The notes: generated by a model not told the origin, from the sequence alone. DNA of 64,000 bases from Microbulbifer thermotolerans (GCF_900112305.1 NZ_FOKT01000003.1:62001-126000); one strand, 5' to 3'. Positions 1 through 8,718 are shown, numbered from the stretch's first letter. Numbers and translations are program-made.

Positions 1-2
1 AT

Positions 3-2312
3 TACACCGCAGCCGCGCGGGATTTCCGCACACTGTTGGAGCGGGGCGACAGTCCCTTCGAAGACAATGCGCGCTACATGCTCGCCTGGTCCGAGTTCAA
101 ATCGGCAAATTACCGCACATCCACATACACCTTCCTGGAACTGCTGGACGTATTGCACCAGCGGGCGCCGTTTGAAGAACTTCCCCAGGGACAAAAGCGT
201 CTCGCGGAAGACAGCCTGCGCGGACTCGCCCTCAACTTCAGCTACCAGGGCGGCGCCGAGGTCATCGAATCCTACAGCGGCGAAGGGGAGCCGCGCCCCT
301 ATCAGCACCATCTGTACCGCGCCCTGGGGGACTGGTACCGGGAAAAAGAAAGGTTCCGGGACAGCGCCGACACCTACCTGACCTACGTCGAACAGTATCC
401 ACAAAGCGCGGAGGCACCGGCGCTGCACCTGTCCGCGGTGGAGACACTGCAAAGCGCCGGTCTGGACGGCGAAGTGTTGCCGGCCAAGCGGGAATTTGTG
501 CAGCGCTACGGCATCCGCAGCCAATACTGGCAATCGGCGGACGAAGCGCAAAGGGAAAAACTGCGCGGCTGGCTGCAGCCGTGGCTGGAAGAGCTGGCCA
601 AATACGACCACGCCCGCGCCCAGGCTCTCACCGCCCAGGCGGAAAAAATCCCTGCGCGCAAGGCGCGGGAAAAACAGCAGCTTGAAGAAGACGCGCGCGG
701 CGCTTACATGGCCGCGGCGGAGCTCTACCGCCAATACGCGGATACCTTTCCCGAAGACCCGAGCACACCGCCGCTGGTATTCCTGATGGCGGAGTGTCTG
801 GAACAGGCCGGCGACTACGCCGGCGCCTGGCTCGCCTACAGCCAGGTGGCCTGGACCTACGGCGACAAAACCCACGGCGCCGAAGCCGGCTACGCCGCGA
901 TTCTCACTTCCGCCCAGGTACAACAGCAACTGGACGGCAATGAAGACCCGGAAGTGGTCAACTTGTGGCGCGACCGCAATATCGAATCCGGCCTCAAATT
1001 TGCCGACAGCTGGCCGCAAGATCCCCGCGCTCTGCCGGCGCTGCTGGTGGCCGCCGACAAACTGCTGCAACAGTCCCGCTATCAGGAAGCCATCGCCGCC
1101 GCGGGCAAAGCCGCCCAATGGCAGCCGCCGCCCAACGGCCAGCAGCAACTGAATATCGCCATGATTCTCGGCCACAGCCAGTTTGAACTCGGCAACTTTG
1201 CCGAGGCGGAACAAGCCTACAGCCGCGCCCTGCAACTGGCCGGAACAGATACCGCCATTCGCAATAACGCACAGGAACGGCTCCAGGCGGCGATATACCG
1301 CCAGGCGGAGTTGGCAATGGCCGAAGGACCCAGCGAAGAAGGGCTCGCGCACCTGCTGCGCATCCGCGACAGCGGCCGCACCGAGATCGCCGCAACCGCC
1401 CAGTACGATGCCATCAACCATCTCATTGAGCTGAAGCGGTGGCAGCAGGCCAGTGCCGAACTGGCGGACTTCCGCAAATACTACCCGGGACACCGGCTGA
1501 CACCGACCCTGGCCGCCAAGGCCGTGGTCATCTTCCGCGCCTTGGAAATGCCCAGCGCCGCCGCTGGCGAGCTGCTGCAACTGGCGCAGAGCGATCCGGA
1601 CGGCGCCGTGCGCCGCCAGTCGCTGTACATGGCCGCAGAAAGTTTCCAGGAGGCCGGTGATCAGCGCCAAGCTATCGATGCCTATCAGCGCTACATCAAG
1701 CAATGGCCGCAACCGGCGGAAGAGAATCTCGAGGCCCAATACCAGCTGGTGCAACTTTTCGCCGCGAGCGGACAAGCGCGCGAGCGCAACGCCTGGCTGC
1801 AAAATCTGGCCGGCAACAAAGTTGAGTCGCCGCGCGGTCGCTACCTGGCCGCCTACGCGCAGAGCGAACTGGCGGATCAAAGCTATCAATCCTTTGCCGC
1901 CATGCGGCTGCAACTGCCGCTGAAGAAAAGCCTCGCGGCCAAGAAACGCGCGATGGATACCACAGTCGCGGATTACCGCAAAGTGCTGCAATTCAATATC
2001 GCGGAGTTCACAACCCTCGCTAACTTCCGCCTGGCAGAAGTCTACCGCCAGCTGAGCCGCGATCTAATGGAGTCACAACGCCCGACCAATTTGAATGAAT
2101 TGGAGTTGGAGCAGTATGAAATTCTGCTCGAGGAACAGGCCTACCCCTTTGAAGAAAAGGCAATCGAACTGCATGAGGCCAATATCCGCCGCACTGGTGA
2201 AGGCATCTATGACGACTGGGTAAAACGCAGTTTCGAATCCCTCGGCAACCTGCTGCCGGCACGCTACAAGAAACAGGAAACAACCCTCGCCTGGAGCGAG
2301 GCATTGCACTGA
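3..2312 (+). CDS. Large TPR-repeat protein, 5'-truncated by the window edge
   Basis: The frame is open to the first base of the window, so the true start lies upstream; the TTG at 36 is only the first possible in-window start. About 769 residues are visible. They are alpha-helical and rich in tetratricopeptide-like units (for example the stretch around residues 80-130 with a YREKERFRDSADTYLTYVEQ-type repeat, and others near 230-290, 380-420 and 560-600). TPR arrays are protein-docking scaffolds. The gene is followed with a one-base gap by a TPR lipoprotein and then by ExbB/ExbD/TonB-like genes, so I infer a periplasmic scaffold for a proton-driven envelope complex. No enzymatic motif is visible. 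The family assignment (TPR) is fairly sure, the role is inference. Confidence 0.75.
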   Translation, partial: YTAAARDFRTLLERGDSPFEDNARYMLAWSEFKSANYRTSTYTFLELLDVLHQRAPFEELPQGQKRLAEDSLRGLALNFSYQGGAEVIESYSGEGEPRPYQHHLYRALGDWYREKERFRDSADTYLTYVEQYPQSAEAPALHLSAVETLQSAGLDGEVLPAKREFVQRYGIRSQYWQSADEAQREKLRGWLQPWLEELAKYDHARAQALTAQAEKIPARKAREKQQLEEDARGAYMAAAELYRQYADTFPEDPSTPPLVFLMAECLEQAGDYAGAWLAYSQVAWTYGDKTHGAEAGYAAILTSAQVQQQLDGNEDPEVVNLWRDRNIESGLKFADSWPQDPRALPALLVAADKLLQQSRYQEAIAAAGKAAQWQPPPNGQQQLNIAMILGHSQFELGNFAEAEQAYSRALQLAGTDTAIRNNAQERLQAAIYRQAELAMAEGPSEEGLAHLLRIRDSGRTEIAATAQYDAINHLIELKRWQQASAELADFRKYYPGHRLTPTLAAKAVVIFRALEMPSAAAGELLQLAQSDPDGAVRRQSLYMAAESFQEAGDQRQAIDAYQRYIKQWPQPAEENLEAQYQLVQLFAASGQARERNAWLQNLAGNKVESPRGRYLAAYAQSELADQSYQSFAAMRLQLPLKKSLAAKKRAMDTTVADYRKVLQFNIAEFTTLANFRLAEVYRQLSRDLMESQRPTNLNELELEQYEILLEEQAYPFEEKAIELHEANIRRTGEGIYDDWVKRSFESLGNLLPARYKKQETTLAWSEALH

Positions 2313-2313
2313 C

Positions 2314-2940
2314 ATGCAAATAAAAAAAGTGACAAAAAGAGGCATTAACTATCCGCTGCTCGCGGCGATAACAGTATTACTTGCCGCTTGTGCCTCCGGC
2401 CCGCAACAAACCGCGGAAATTTCCGCGGGCGGGCCCAGTGCCAACCCCTATCTGTCCCAGGCCCGAAAAGCGCCGGCGGCAGCGCGGGAAGGAATGGAAA
2501 TTGCAAGGCGAGCTTACGAGGCCGGCGATATGGCGGCGGCGGAAACCCAGCTGATGCAAATTACCGAACGCTGGCCCGAGCTGTCCGGTCCCTGGCTCAA
2601 TCTCGGCATAGTGCAGAGCCGCGCTGGCAACGCGGAGGCGGCGGAGGCCAGCTTGCGCCAGGCCATCAGCGTCAATGACCTGAATGTCTTTGCCTGGAAT
2701 CAGCTGGCCGCGCTGCTGCGCGACGCTGGCCGCTTTGACGAAGCCTTGCAGTGTTATCAAGAAGCATTGGCGCGCTGGCCGGATTACAGCGATGCGCACC
2801 GCAACCTGGGCATACTGTTCGATCTCTATCTGCAGCAGCCGCAGAAGGCACTCGAACACTACCGCGCGGCTCAGGCGCTGCGCGAAGAACCGGACAAACA
2901 GCTGGCCGGCTGGATAGTGGATCTGGAGCGCAGACTGTGA
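2314..2940 (+). CDS. TPR-repeat lipoprotein
   Basis: A 208-residue protein with a type II signal peptide: basic N-terminus, hydrophobic stretch and lipobox LAAC with the acylated Cys near residue 26. The mature part holds three or four TPR units (residues 50-190; alternating pairs such as WLNLGIVQSRAGNAEAAEAS and NLGILFDLYLQQPQKALEHY). It is predicted to sit on the periplasmic face of a membrane as an adaptor. It starts one base after the stop of the upstream TPR gene and its own stop overlaps the next ATG (TGATG), so it is translationally coupled inside the ExbB/ExbD operon. It resembles PilF/NlpI-type TPR lipoproteins, but the operon points to the ExbB-ExbD-AgmX complex instead. Confidence 0.75.
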   Translation: MQIKKVTKRGINYPLLAAITVLLAACASGPQQTAEISAGGPSANPYLSQARKAPAAAREGMEIARRAYEAGDMAAAETQLMQITERWPELSGPWLNLGIVQSRAGNAEAAEASLRQAISVNDLNVFAWNQLAALLRDAGRFDEALQCYQEALARWPDYSDAHRNLGILFDLYLQQPQKALEHYRAAQALREEPDKQLAGWIVDLERRL

Positions 2941-3215
2941 TGAAAAAAATATTTCCACTCTTGGCGGCACTACTGCACCTCAGCGCCCCGGCGGTGGCAG
3001 ACGACGTGATAGAACTGGAATCCTCGGTGATCGGCAGCCAGGAACAGCCCAAGGTGCTGTACATCATTCCCTGGAAACAGGCCGACAGCCTGCAGCGGCT
3101 GGACAGCGTATTGCCGCAAACGGTGGGCTATGTCTTCAGCCACCAGGAGTATTCAGAGTTGCAGCGGGAAATGAAACTGCTGCAAAACGACCAGGAAAAA
3201 CAAAAGAATCCGTAG
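2940..3215 (+). CDS. Small exported protein of unknown function
   Basis: A 91-residue protein starting at the ATG that overlaps the previous stop (TGATG). It has a cleavable signal peptide (residues 1-20, ending AVA|DD), then a short mature domain with VLYIIPWKQ and a charged C-terminal helix ending in QNDQEKQKNP. I do not recognise a family. Its position between TPR lipoprotein and ExbB-like genes suggests a periplasmic accessory subunit of the same complex. A 154-nt gap with a hairpin follows before the ExbB-like gene. Confidence 0.65.
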   Translation: MKKIFPLLAALLHLSAPAVADDVIELESSVIGSQEQPKVLYIIPWKQADSLQRLDSVLPQTVGYVFSHQEYSELQREMKLLQNDQEKQKNP

Positions 3216-3231
3216 GGTTGGCAAACTGCCG

Positions 3232-3260
3232 GTGGAAAATCGCTTTCGCGCTTTTTCCAC
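3232..3260 (+). promoter_or_regulatory. Intercistronic hairpin
   Basis: GTGGAAAA and TTTTCCAC form a perfect 8-bp stem enclosing a GC-containing loop in the 154-nt gap between the small exported protein and the ExbB-like gene. No U-tract follows, so it is more likely an RNA-processing or stability element than a strong terminator. It would separate expression of the TPR genes from the membrane motor genes. Confidence 0.35.
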
Positions 3261-3369
3261 ATGTCCCCATCCACGCGGGCTGACACCCATCCCGGTACCG
3301 GCGGTGGGCGCACTGGGCTTTGCCCATCTTACAACACGAAAAACTGTCTAAATTTGCGGAGATTGCATT

Positions 3370-4032
3370 ATGGAATTTACCCAGGCGCTGCTGCGCTTCT
3401 TTCAAAACGGCGGCCCCTTTATGTACCCGATCGCCCTGGTGCTGGTTATCGGCCTGGCGATGGTGGTGGAACGCTGGATCTTTTTAACCCACGCCAAGGC
3501 CGCCAACCGCCGCGCCTATATGCAACTGCTGCCGATGTTACAGAAACGCAATTACCAGGGGGTGCTGCAACTGGCCCGCGACAGCAAGGCAGCCATGGGC
3601 CGTATCGCCGCCGCCGGTATCGGTACCATGCAGTACGCAAAACGCGATGAAAATATCGCACTGGCGATCGAGGAGGGCATTCTCGAGGCGGTGCCGCGGC
3701 TGGAAAAGCGCACTAGCTACCTGGCTACCCTGGCCAATATTGCCACTCTGCTTGGACTGCTCGGCACCATCATGGGCCTGATCTCCGCCTTTACCGCGGT
3801 TGCCAACGCGGACCCCTCGGAAAAAGCCTCAATGCTGTCTTCGAGTATTTCCGTGGCCATGAACACCACCGCTTTCGGCCTTATCTCAGCAATTCCGCTG
3901 TTGCTCTTCTACTCCATGCTGCAAAACAAAACCAACGAAATTGTCGACAGCCTGCAAATGGCCGGCGTCAAATTTCTGAACCTGATCACTATGGGCCGCG
4001 GCGCGGCGGAACAGAAAGCGACCAAAAACTGA
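3370..4032 (+). CDS. MotA/TolQ/ExbB-family proton channel protein
   Basis: A 220-residue inner-membrane protein with the ExbB/TolQ layout: one N-terminal membrane segment (residues 16-36, PFMYPIALVLVIGLAMVVER), a long cytoplasmic loop, then two segments (about 118-145 with the LATLANIATLLGLLGTIMGL signature and 165-190 with the MNTTAFGLISAIPLLLFY signature). The family forms the stator pore that uses the proton gradient with ExbD/TolR partners. A GGAG ribosome site lies 8 bases before the ATG. It is followed by two ExbD-like genes and a TonB/AgmX-like gene; such sets also occur in Agl-type motility and unassigned transport complexes. It is not necessarily the TonB-system ExbB of the cell. Confidence 0.9.
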   Translation: MEFTQALLRFFQNGGPFMYPIALVLVIGLAMVVERWIFLTHAKAANRRAYMQLLPMLQKRNYQGVLQLARDSKAAMGRIAAAGIGTMQYAKRDENIALAIEEGILEAVPRLEKRTSYLATLANIATLLGLLGTIMGLISAFTAVANADPSEKASMLSSSISVAMNTTAFGLISAIPLLLFYSMLQNKTNEIVDSLQMAGVKFLNLITMGRGAAEQKATKN

Positions 4033-4042
4033 CGGTAGCGCC

Positions 4043-4576
4043 ATGCTCAAACTGAATATCCCCCGGCGCACGCACGGGGACACGGAGCTGGACATCACCT
4101 CCTTTATGAGCCTGATGATCATCCTGGTCCCGGTGCTGCTGCTCAACATGGTCTTCTCGCACATCTCGGTGCTGAAGCTGAACCTGCCCGGTCTCAGTGA
4201 TGGAAGCGCGGCCAGTGCGGAGGAGAACCGGCAACTGGAGATGGTGCTGCGACAGTCCTATATCGACATCAACTATCCGGCCGGGATGCGGGTCAAGCGC
4301 ATCCCCCATGTACAGGGCGAACCGGATTTCGCCATGGTGTCGACAGTACTGCAGGAAGTGAAACGGCAACTGCAGGAAAAATCCATCGATAAAAAAGACC
4401 TGGTGATCCTGTCCGAGAGAGGCACACCCTACAAAACGCTGGTACGCGCCATGGACACAGCGCGCAGTTACCGCGCAGTAGTGGCCGCCTCGGTGGTGGA
4501 CGCGGAGCTATTCCCACAAATCTCTCTCGGCGACGCACCGCAGGAACAGACACTGCAGACAGCAGCGGGGCAATAG
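4043..4576 (+). CDS. ExbD/TolR-family protein, first paralogue, lacking the membrane Asp
   Basis: A 177-residue ExbD/TolR-like protein: short cytoplasmic N-terminus, one membrane segment (residues 21-41, FMSLMIILVPVLLLNMVF) and a periplasmic domain. In this family the membrane helix normally starts with a conserved Asp that carries protons; in the neighbouring paralogue this is SLMD, but here the aligned residue is Ser23 (SFMS). Asp17 sits a turn or two upstream and might compensate. The gene lies 10 bases after the ExbB-like gene and 1 base before the second ExbD-like gene, which suggests a hetero-oligomer in which only one ExbD type conducts. The family call is firm, the functional inference is mine. 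Confidence 0.85.
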   Translation: MLKLNIPRRTHGDTELDITSFMSLMIILVPVLLLNMVFSHISVLKLNLPGLSDGSAASAEENRQLEMVLRQSYIDINYPAGMRVKRIPHVQGEPDFAMVSTVLQEVKRQLQEKSIDKKDLVILSERGTPYKTLVRAMDTARSYRAVVAASVVDAELFPQISLGDAPQEQTLQTAAGQ

Positions 4577-4577
4577 C

Positions 4578-5102
4578 ATGAATCTGAATGTAGCCGCCAA
4601 ACTGCAGGAGCGTAAGCAGCGGCAGCAAAAACAGCAGACAAAACTGAACCTGGTGTCTCTGATGGACATCTTTACCATCCTGGTGTTTTTTCTGCTGGTA
4701 AACTCCTCCGATGTGGAAGTATTGCAGAGTGACAAAACCATCAAACTGCCAGACTCCACATCGCAACAAAAACCGGAAGTCACCACAGTGGTGCGGGTCA
4801 ACAACGAACAGCTGTTCGTCGGCGATCGACTGATCGCCAAGGTCTCGGAAATCGACACTGAGGCGGAAAATATCGAACCGCTGCTGAAGGAACTGAAGTA
4901 CCTCGCCAACCGAGCCGGCGCACTGCCGGAAGACAAAAAAGAGGCGGGGCGACCGGTGACCATTATGGGCGATGAGCAGGTGCCCTACAGGCTGCTGAAA
5001 CAAATTATGCAGACCTGTGCCGCAGCGGATTTCCGCGATATGGCCTTCGCGGTAAATCAGACTTCCCCGGACGCAGTTACGGAAGCGGGGGTCAGCGGCT
5101 GA
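4578..5102 (+). CDS. ExbD/TolR-family biopolymer transport protein, second paralogue
   Basis: A 174-residue ExbD/TolR protein with a basic, Gln/Lys-rich cytoplasmic N-terminus, one membrane helix (residues 27-42, SLMDIFTILVFFLLVN) carrying the conserved Asp30, and a periplasmic domain of about 120 residues ending near two Cys-containing strands. It is the canonical proton-relay partner of the upstream ExbB-like protein. The ATG follows the stop of the first ExbD-like gene by one base, and its own stop precedes the AgmX-like start by one base, so the four genes are tightly coupled. Confidence 0.88.
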   Translation: MNLNVAAKLQERKQRQQKQQTKLNLVSLMDIFTILVFFLLVNSSDVEVLQSDKTIKLPDSTSQQKPEVTTVVRVNNEQLFVGDRLIAKVSEIDTEAENIEPLLKELKYLANRAGALPEDKKEAGRPVTIMGDEQVPYRLLKQIMQTCAAADFRDMAFAVNQTSPDAVTEAGVSG

Positions 5103-5103
5103 T

Positions 5104-6078
5104 ATGGCAAATTTTATTTACGCACCCTGGCAAATTCAGGAGACGGTTCTGCCCTGGTCCTCTTCTGAGGAAGAAGACCGCCGCTTTACAAAATTTGTCC
5201 GCGGTGGGCTGATCGCCTTCGCCGTTCTCGGTATCGCGGTGGCTTTGATTCCGGTACCGGAACTCACCCGGGAGCAAGCGGAGCGGATTCCGCCACAGCT
5301 GGCCAAGGTAATTTTGGAAAAGAAAGAACTTCCAAAACCGAAGCCCAAGCCGAAACCGAAGCCAAAGCCAAAACCGGCGGAAAAGAAAAAACCGGAAAAA
5401 AAGCCGCCTGAACCAAAGAAGAAAAAGCCCGAGCCCAAGCCACAGGTGAAGGAAAAAGCGCCGGCGGCCAAGGTGAAACTGGCGCGCGAGAAGGCCGCCA
5501 ATAGCGGTCTTCTGCAAATGCAGGATGATCTGCTGGCGATGCGCGAAAGTATTGATGTAGCCGAGGTCAACACCGGCCAGCTGGCCGCTGGTGCCGCGCG
5601 GGCAAAGACCGTTGACCGCAGTCTGATCAGCGATCGCTCCAAAACCACCAGTGGTGGCGTCAACACCGGCAATCTGAGCAGGGATACCGGTGGTATCGCC
5701 CTGGCCGCGCGTGAAACCACCAAAGTCAAAAGCGTTCAGGCCAGTGGCGCCGCACGGGAAGTCGCCAAGAAAGTGCAGCGGGAAAAAACCGCACGCGCGG
5801 AGGAATCCATCCGCAGTATTATGGAGGCTAACAAGGGCGCCATTTATGCGATCTATAACCGCGCTCTGCGCCGCGACCCAACGCTGCAAGGTAAAGTCAC
5901 AGTACAGCTGGTGATTGAAGCCAACGGCACGGTGTCGGGAATCAAGCTGATCGGCAGTGACCTGAATGATCCGGATCTGGAACGCAAGTTGCTGGCGCGG
6001 ATACGCCTGATCAACTTCGGCGCGGCCAATGTGGAGAGAACCACACTGAACTACTCCATCGACTTCCTGCCATCCTGA
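5104..6078 (+). CDS. TonB/AgmX-like energy-transducing protein
   Basis: A 324-residue protein with a cytoplasmic N-terminus, one membrane anchor (residues 33-52), a Pro/Lys-rich spacer (residues about 76-118, tandem KP dipeptides followed by EKKPPEPKK-like blocks) and a C-terminal domain (about 230-324) with the AIYAIYNRALRRDP and GKVTVQLVIEANGTVSGIKL signatures of the AgmX/PglI C-terminal or TonB-C-like family. Such proteins span the periplasm and transfer energy from ExbB/ExbD motors to outer-membrane partners. It is the last gene of the operon. The DNA of the KP block (about 5333-5380) is a near-perfect short repeat and may vary in length between strains. Confidence 0.85.
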   Translation: MANFIYAPWQIQETVLPWSSSEEEDRRFTKFVRGGLIAFAVLGIAVALIPVPELTREQAERIPPQLAKVILEKKELPKPKPKPKPKPKPKPAEKKKPEKKPPEPKKKKPEPKPQVKEKAPAAKVKLAREKAANSGLLQMQDDLLAMRESIDVAEVNTGQLAAGAARAKTVDRSLISDRSKTTSGGVNTGNLSRDTGGIALAARETTKVKSVQASGAAREVAKKVQREKTARAEESIRSIMEANKGAIYAIYNRALRRDPTLQGKVTVQLVIEANGTVSGIKLIGSDLNDPDLERKLLARIRLINFGAANVERTTLNYSIDFLPS

Positions 6079-6088
6079 TCGCTCACAC

Positions 6089-6128
6089 AGCCGCGACCGG
6101 CCTCCGGCTGACAGCCCCGGTCGCGGCT
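6089..6128. terminator. Bidirectional hairpin between convergent genes
   Basis: AGCCGCGACCGG and CCGGTCGCGGCT form a perfect 12-bp stem with a 16-base loop between the AgmX-like gene and the convergent DUF2237 gene; the right arm overlaps the DUF2237 stop codon. There is no U-tract, so termination efficiency is uncertain. Confidence 0.45.
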
Positions 6129-6510
6129 AATTCAGATCGATTGCATAGCGGCGCAACAGTGTCATGGGCACAATTTCCAGCGCCCTGATATGTGTGCTCA
6201 GCAGATAGACCCGCGGTGCCATATTGTGTTTCTGTGCCTCCAACCAGCGGGCTGCGCACAGGCACCAGCGGTCTCCCGGATTCAACCCGGGGAACCCGAA
6301 TTCCTCCAGCGGGGTACTGAGATCGTTACCGCGGGCGCGAGAAAACGCCAGAAACGCCTCTGTCACTTCTACGCAAACCGTATGGGAACCCAAATCCTCC
6401 TCGCAAGTGTTACAGCAGCCATCGCGGAAAAAACCCGTCACCGGGTCCAGGCCACACGGCAACAGGGGGTCCCCAAATACATTTACCGACTCTTGCATGA
6501 CGCTATTCAT
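6127..6510 (-). CDS. DUF2237 family protein
   Basis: A 127-residue protein with the DUF2237 hallmarks: NVFGDPLLPCGLDPVTGFFR, DGCCNTCEEDLGSHTVC, then GNDLSTP and PGDRWCLCAARWLEA. The conserved Cys residues suggest metal or redox chemistry, but no function is established. It overlaps the end of the upstream DUF2939-like gene by 8 bases, so the two are probably co-transcribed. Confidence 0.9.
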   Translation of the reverse strand: MNSVMQESVNVFGDPLLPCGLDPVTGFFRDGCCNTCEEDLGSHTVCVEVTEAFLAFSRARGNDLSTPLEEFGFPGLNPGDRWCLCAARWLEAQKHNMAPRVYLLSTHIRALEIVPMTLLRRYAIDLN

Positions 6511-7075
6511 TTTCTTTCTCCCCTCCCAGCAGGTGCAAGTCCACCAGTTGCCAGCGTAACCCGCGGCGCTCCAAAATCAGGCGCAGGCGCGCTGTGGTGT
6601 CGCCGCCATAGTCAGCACTTACCAAGTTGACACCAACAAAGCGCCAGCGCCTCAATTGCCAAGTGTTTTCCTCATTTTCTGGCACATCCACGACATCTCC
6701 CGATACGGACGAAGACATGCGGTACAGTTCGAGTTCGAACTCACGCAAATCCTTGCCGCCGCGCAACAGTTCGCCGATTCCCTCCGGTGTCACCAATTGC
6801 TGCAGCAGCGGGCTCACAAACAGATTGACACCGGCGGCCAAGAACTCGCGAAATTCCTCGGGCACATCGCCATTCACCGATTCACGCAATTTCCGCTGCA
6901 ACCGCAGCCTCAGATTGTCACGCAAGGCGGGAAAGTCTATATAACGCTGCAACTGTTCTTCATTTTCATCACGTGCCGCCATTTCCAGCTGCTCGATAGC
7001 ATAACGCGGCAAGGCAATATAGCCCGCAGCCAAAAGTGCAAATGAAACCAGAGCAATGGTTAACCATTTTTTCAT
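6503..7075 (-). CDS. DUF2939-like exported protein
   Basis: A 190-residue protein starting at the ATG at 7075 (a TTG directly before it is less likely). It has an N-terminal signal/anchor (residues 3-24) followed by LPRYAIEQLEMAARDENEEQLQRYIDFPALRDNL, the typical start of DUF2939 proteins, and a C-terminal beta-rich part ending with the LERRGLRWQLVDLHL motif. It is likely periplasmic and inner-membrane anchored. The function is unknown. It forms a two-gene unit with the DUF2237 gene. Confidence 0.75.
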   Translation of the reverse strand: MKKWLTIALVSFALLAAGYIALPRYAIEQLEMAARDENEEQLQRYIDFPALRDNLRLRLQRKLRESVNGDVPEEFREFLAAGVNLFVSPLLQQLVTPEGIGELLRGGKDLREFELELYRMSSSVSGDVVDVPENEENTWQLRRWRFVGVNLVSADYGGDTTARLRLILERRGLRWQLVDLHLLGGEKENE

Positions 7076-7257
7076 CAAACTTTAATCTCTCGACTTACGT
7101 GCTATAGATCTCAGAATTTTATCCCCGGGCCGGATCATCGCCTAATTTTTTCCAATTCACCCTATGGCGCGGGATTGTCCGCCAGCGGTTGCTGTGCGAT
7201 AGTCCCATGGCCGGGTTCTATACCCAATCCAACAAAGACAACAAAGGACATTTGGAG

Positions 7258-8001
7258 ATGAGCGATATTTATAAAGCTCCAGAAGCACAATTAACCGAGG
7301 GGGGCGAAAGCGGCAGTTACGGTTCTCTGGAGAAAGGACTTGCCGGAGACTACTCCATTGCCATCGAAGATACTCTCAAAGAAGCCTGGAACCGTAGCAA
7401 AGGTAAAAAGCTTACCATCTGGCTGGCTCTTATCCTGTATTTCGTCTGCTATGTCGCGATCACCCTGGTGGCCAGTGTCATTACAGGCTACTCCGCTTTC
7501 AATTTCGGTGCTTCCGCTAACGGCGCCTTAACGTCTATGTTCCTATATCAGGTGATTGTCGCCCTGGCCACTGCACCCCTGATAGCAGGATTATGGATGG
7601 TCGGCATCAAAATAGCGCGCGAAGAGCAAACCTCAGCTACGGAAATATTTTCCCACTTCGACAAATTGCTGCCTCTGGCAATTGCCAATATCCTCATCTC
7701 AATATTCACTCTTGTGGGCTTTTTCCTGTTCGTCATCCCTGGTATCTACTTGTCTGTAGCCTATTTGCTCGCGATACCGCTGATTGCCGATAAAAACATG
7801 GGCCCCTGGCAGGCAATGGAGACTTCCCGCAAGGCCATTACCAAACACTGGTTCTCCTTCTTTGGCTTTCTGATTGTCTGCTTGCTGCTGTACTTTGCGG
7901 GCGCCCTGGCGTTGCTGATCGGTCTGATCTGGGCACTGCCCCTGATCGCCATCGCCATCGGTGTTGTCTACCGCAATATCTTCGGCGGACCCGAAGACTG
8001 A
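7258..8001 (+). CDS. Multi-pass inner-membrane protein with a MSDIYKAPEA N-terminus
   Basis: A 247-residue protein. I chose the ATG at 7258 because MSDIYKAPEA is a typical start of this membrane family and a GGAG precedes it; the frame is open further upstream to 7189, but that extension is polar and poorly spaced from a ribosome site. Five or six membrane helices are visible (about residues 55-80, 95-120, 145-170, 172-195, 210-240). Similar proteins, related to the DUF975/glycerophosphodiesterase membrane-domain group, often neighbour RDD genes. It lies 24 bases before the RDD gene, so it may be the first gene of that operon. No catalytic residues are visible. Confidence 0.7.
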   Translation: MSDIYKAPEAQLTEGGESGSYGSLEKGLAGDYSIAIEDTLKEAWNRSKGKKLTIWLALILYFVCYVAITLVASVITGYSAFNFGASANGALTSMFLYQVIVALATAPLIAGLWMVGIKIAREEQTSATEIFSHFDKLLPLAIANILISIFTLVGFFLFVIPGIYLSVAYLLAIPLIADKNMGPWQAMETSRKAITKHWFSFFGFLIVCLLLYFAGALALLIGLIWALPLIAIAIGVVYRNIFGGPED

Positions 8002-8025
8002 TCGAGTTAGCCAGGGAGCGGTAGT

Positions 8026-8718
8026 TTGCTGGACACAACCTACAGTGTCGAAACGCCCGAGGGCGTTGATCTGCGTGCACAGGCCGCCGGGCCCGTGCCA
8101 CGCATTCTCGCTTACGGCGTCGATATCTTTTACCGCAGCCTTATTCTGATCGCCCTAGCCATCGCACTGGCCTTTGCCGAAAATGCTGGCTTGGGCATTT
8201 GGCTGCTGTGCTCCTTCCTGCTGGAGTGGTTTTATCCGGTCTACTTCGAGGTGATGCACGGCGGCCAGACCCCAGGTAAAAAGGCCTTCGGCCTTGTGGT
8301 GGTCAACGATAACCTGACGCCGATTTCCTGGAGCGCCTCCCTGCTGCGCAATCTGCTGCGTTTTGCCGACTTTCTCCCCTTTGCCTATGCCGCGGGTGTC
8401 GTCAGCATGACACTTGGCCGGCACTTCCAGCGCCTCGGCGATCTCGCTGCGGGTACGCTGGTAGTCTACCGGCGGGAGAGCAAGGCCCCCCAAACCCTGC
8501 CCGATGTCACCCCGCTGCCGCCGCCCCGAGGTCTACAACTACAGGATCAACAGGCACTGATCAGTCTGATCGAGCGCAGCGGAGAGCTGAGCGAGGCCCG
8601 CCAGCGGGAGTTGGCTGAACTGCTGGAGCCGCTCACCGGCAAAAAAGAACGGGCGGCGCTCGACTATCTGCGCGCCGTGGGCACATGGCTGCTCGGCGGT
8701 CAGACGGGTGGAAAATGA
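8026..8718 (+). CDS. RDD family membrane protein
   Basis: A 230-residue RDD protein: ILAYGVDIFYRSLI gives the N-terminal Arg/Asp signature in the first membrane helix, and GGQTPGKKAFGLVVV is the conserved cytoplasmic loop. Membrane helices lie at about 32-50, 55-75 and 110-135, with a charged C-terminal tail. The start is TTG at 8026, supported by an AGGGAG ribosome site 6 bases upstream. The function of RDD proteins is largely unsettled; some have been linked to ion exchange. It opens a conserved six-gene set with SpoIIM-like, DUF4129, DUF4350, MoxR and DUF58 genes and overlaps the next ATG (ATGA). Confidence 0.88.
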   Translation: MLDTTYSVETPEGVDLRAQAAGPVPRILAYGVDIFYRSLILIALAIALAFAENAGLGIWLLCSFLLEWFYPVYFEVMHGGQTPGKKAFGLVVVNDNLTPISWSASLLRNLLRFADFLPFAYAAGVVSMTLGRHFQRLGDLAAGTLVVYRRESKAPQTLPDVTPLPPPRGLQLQDQQALISLIERSGELSEARQRELAELLEPLTGKKERAALDYLRAVGTWLLGGQTGGK

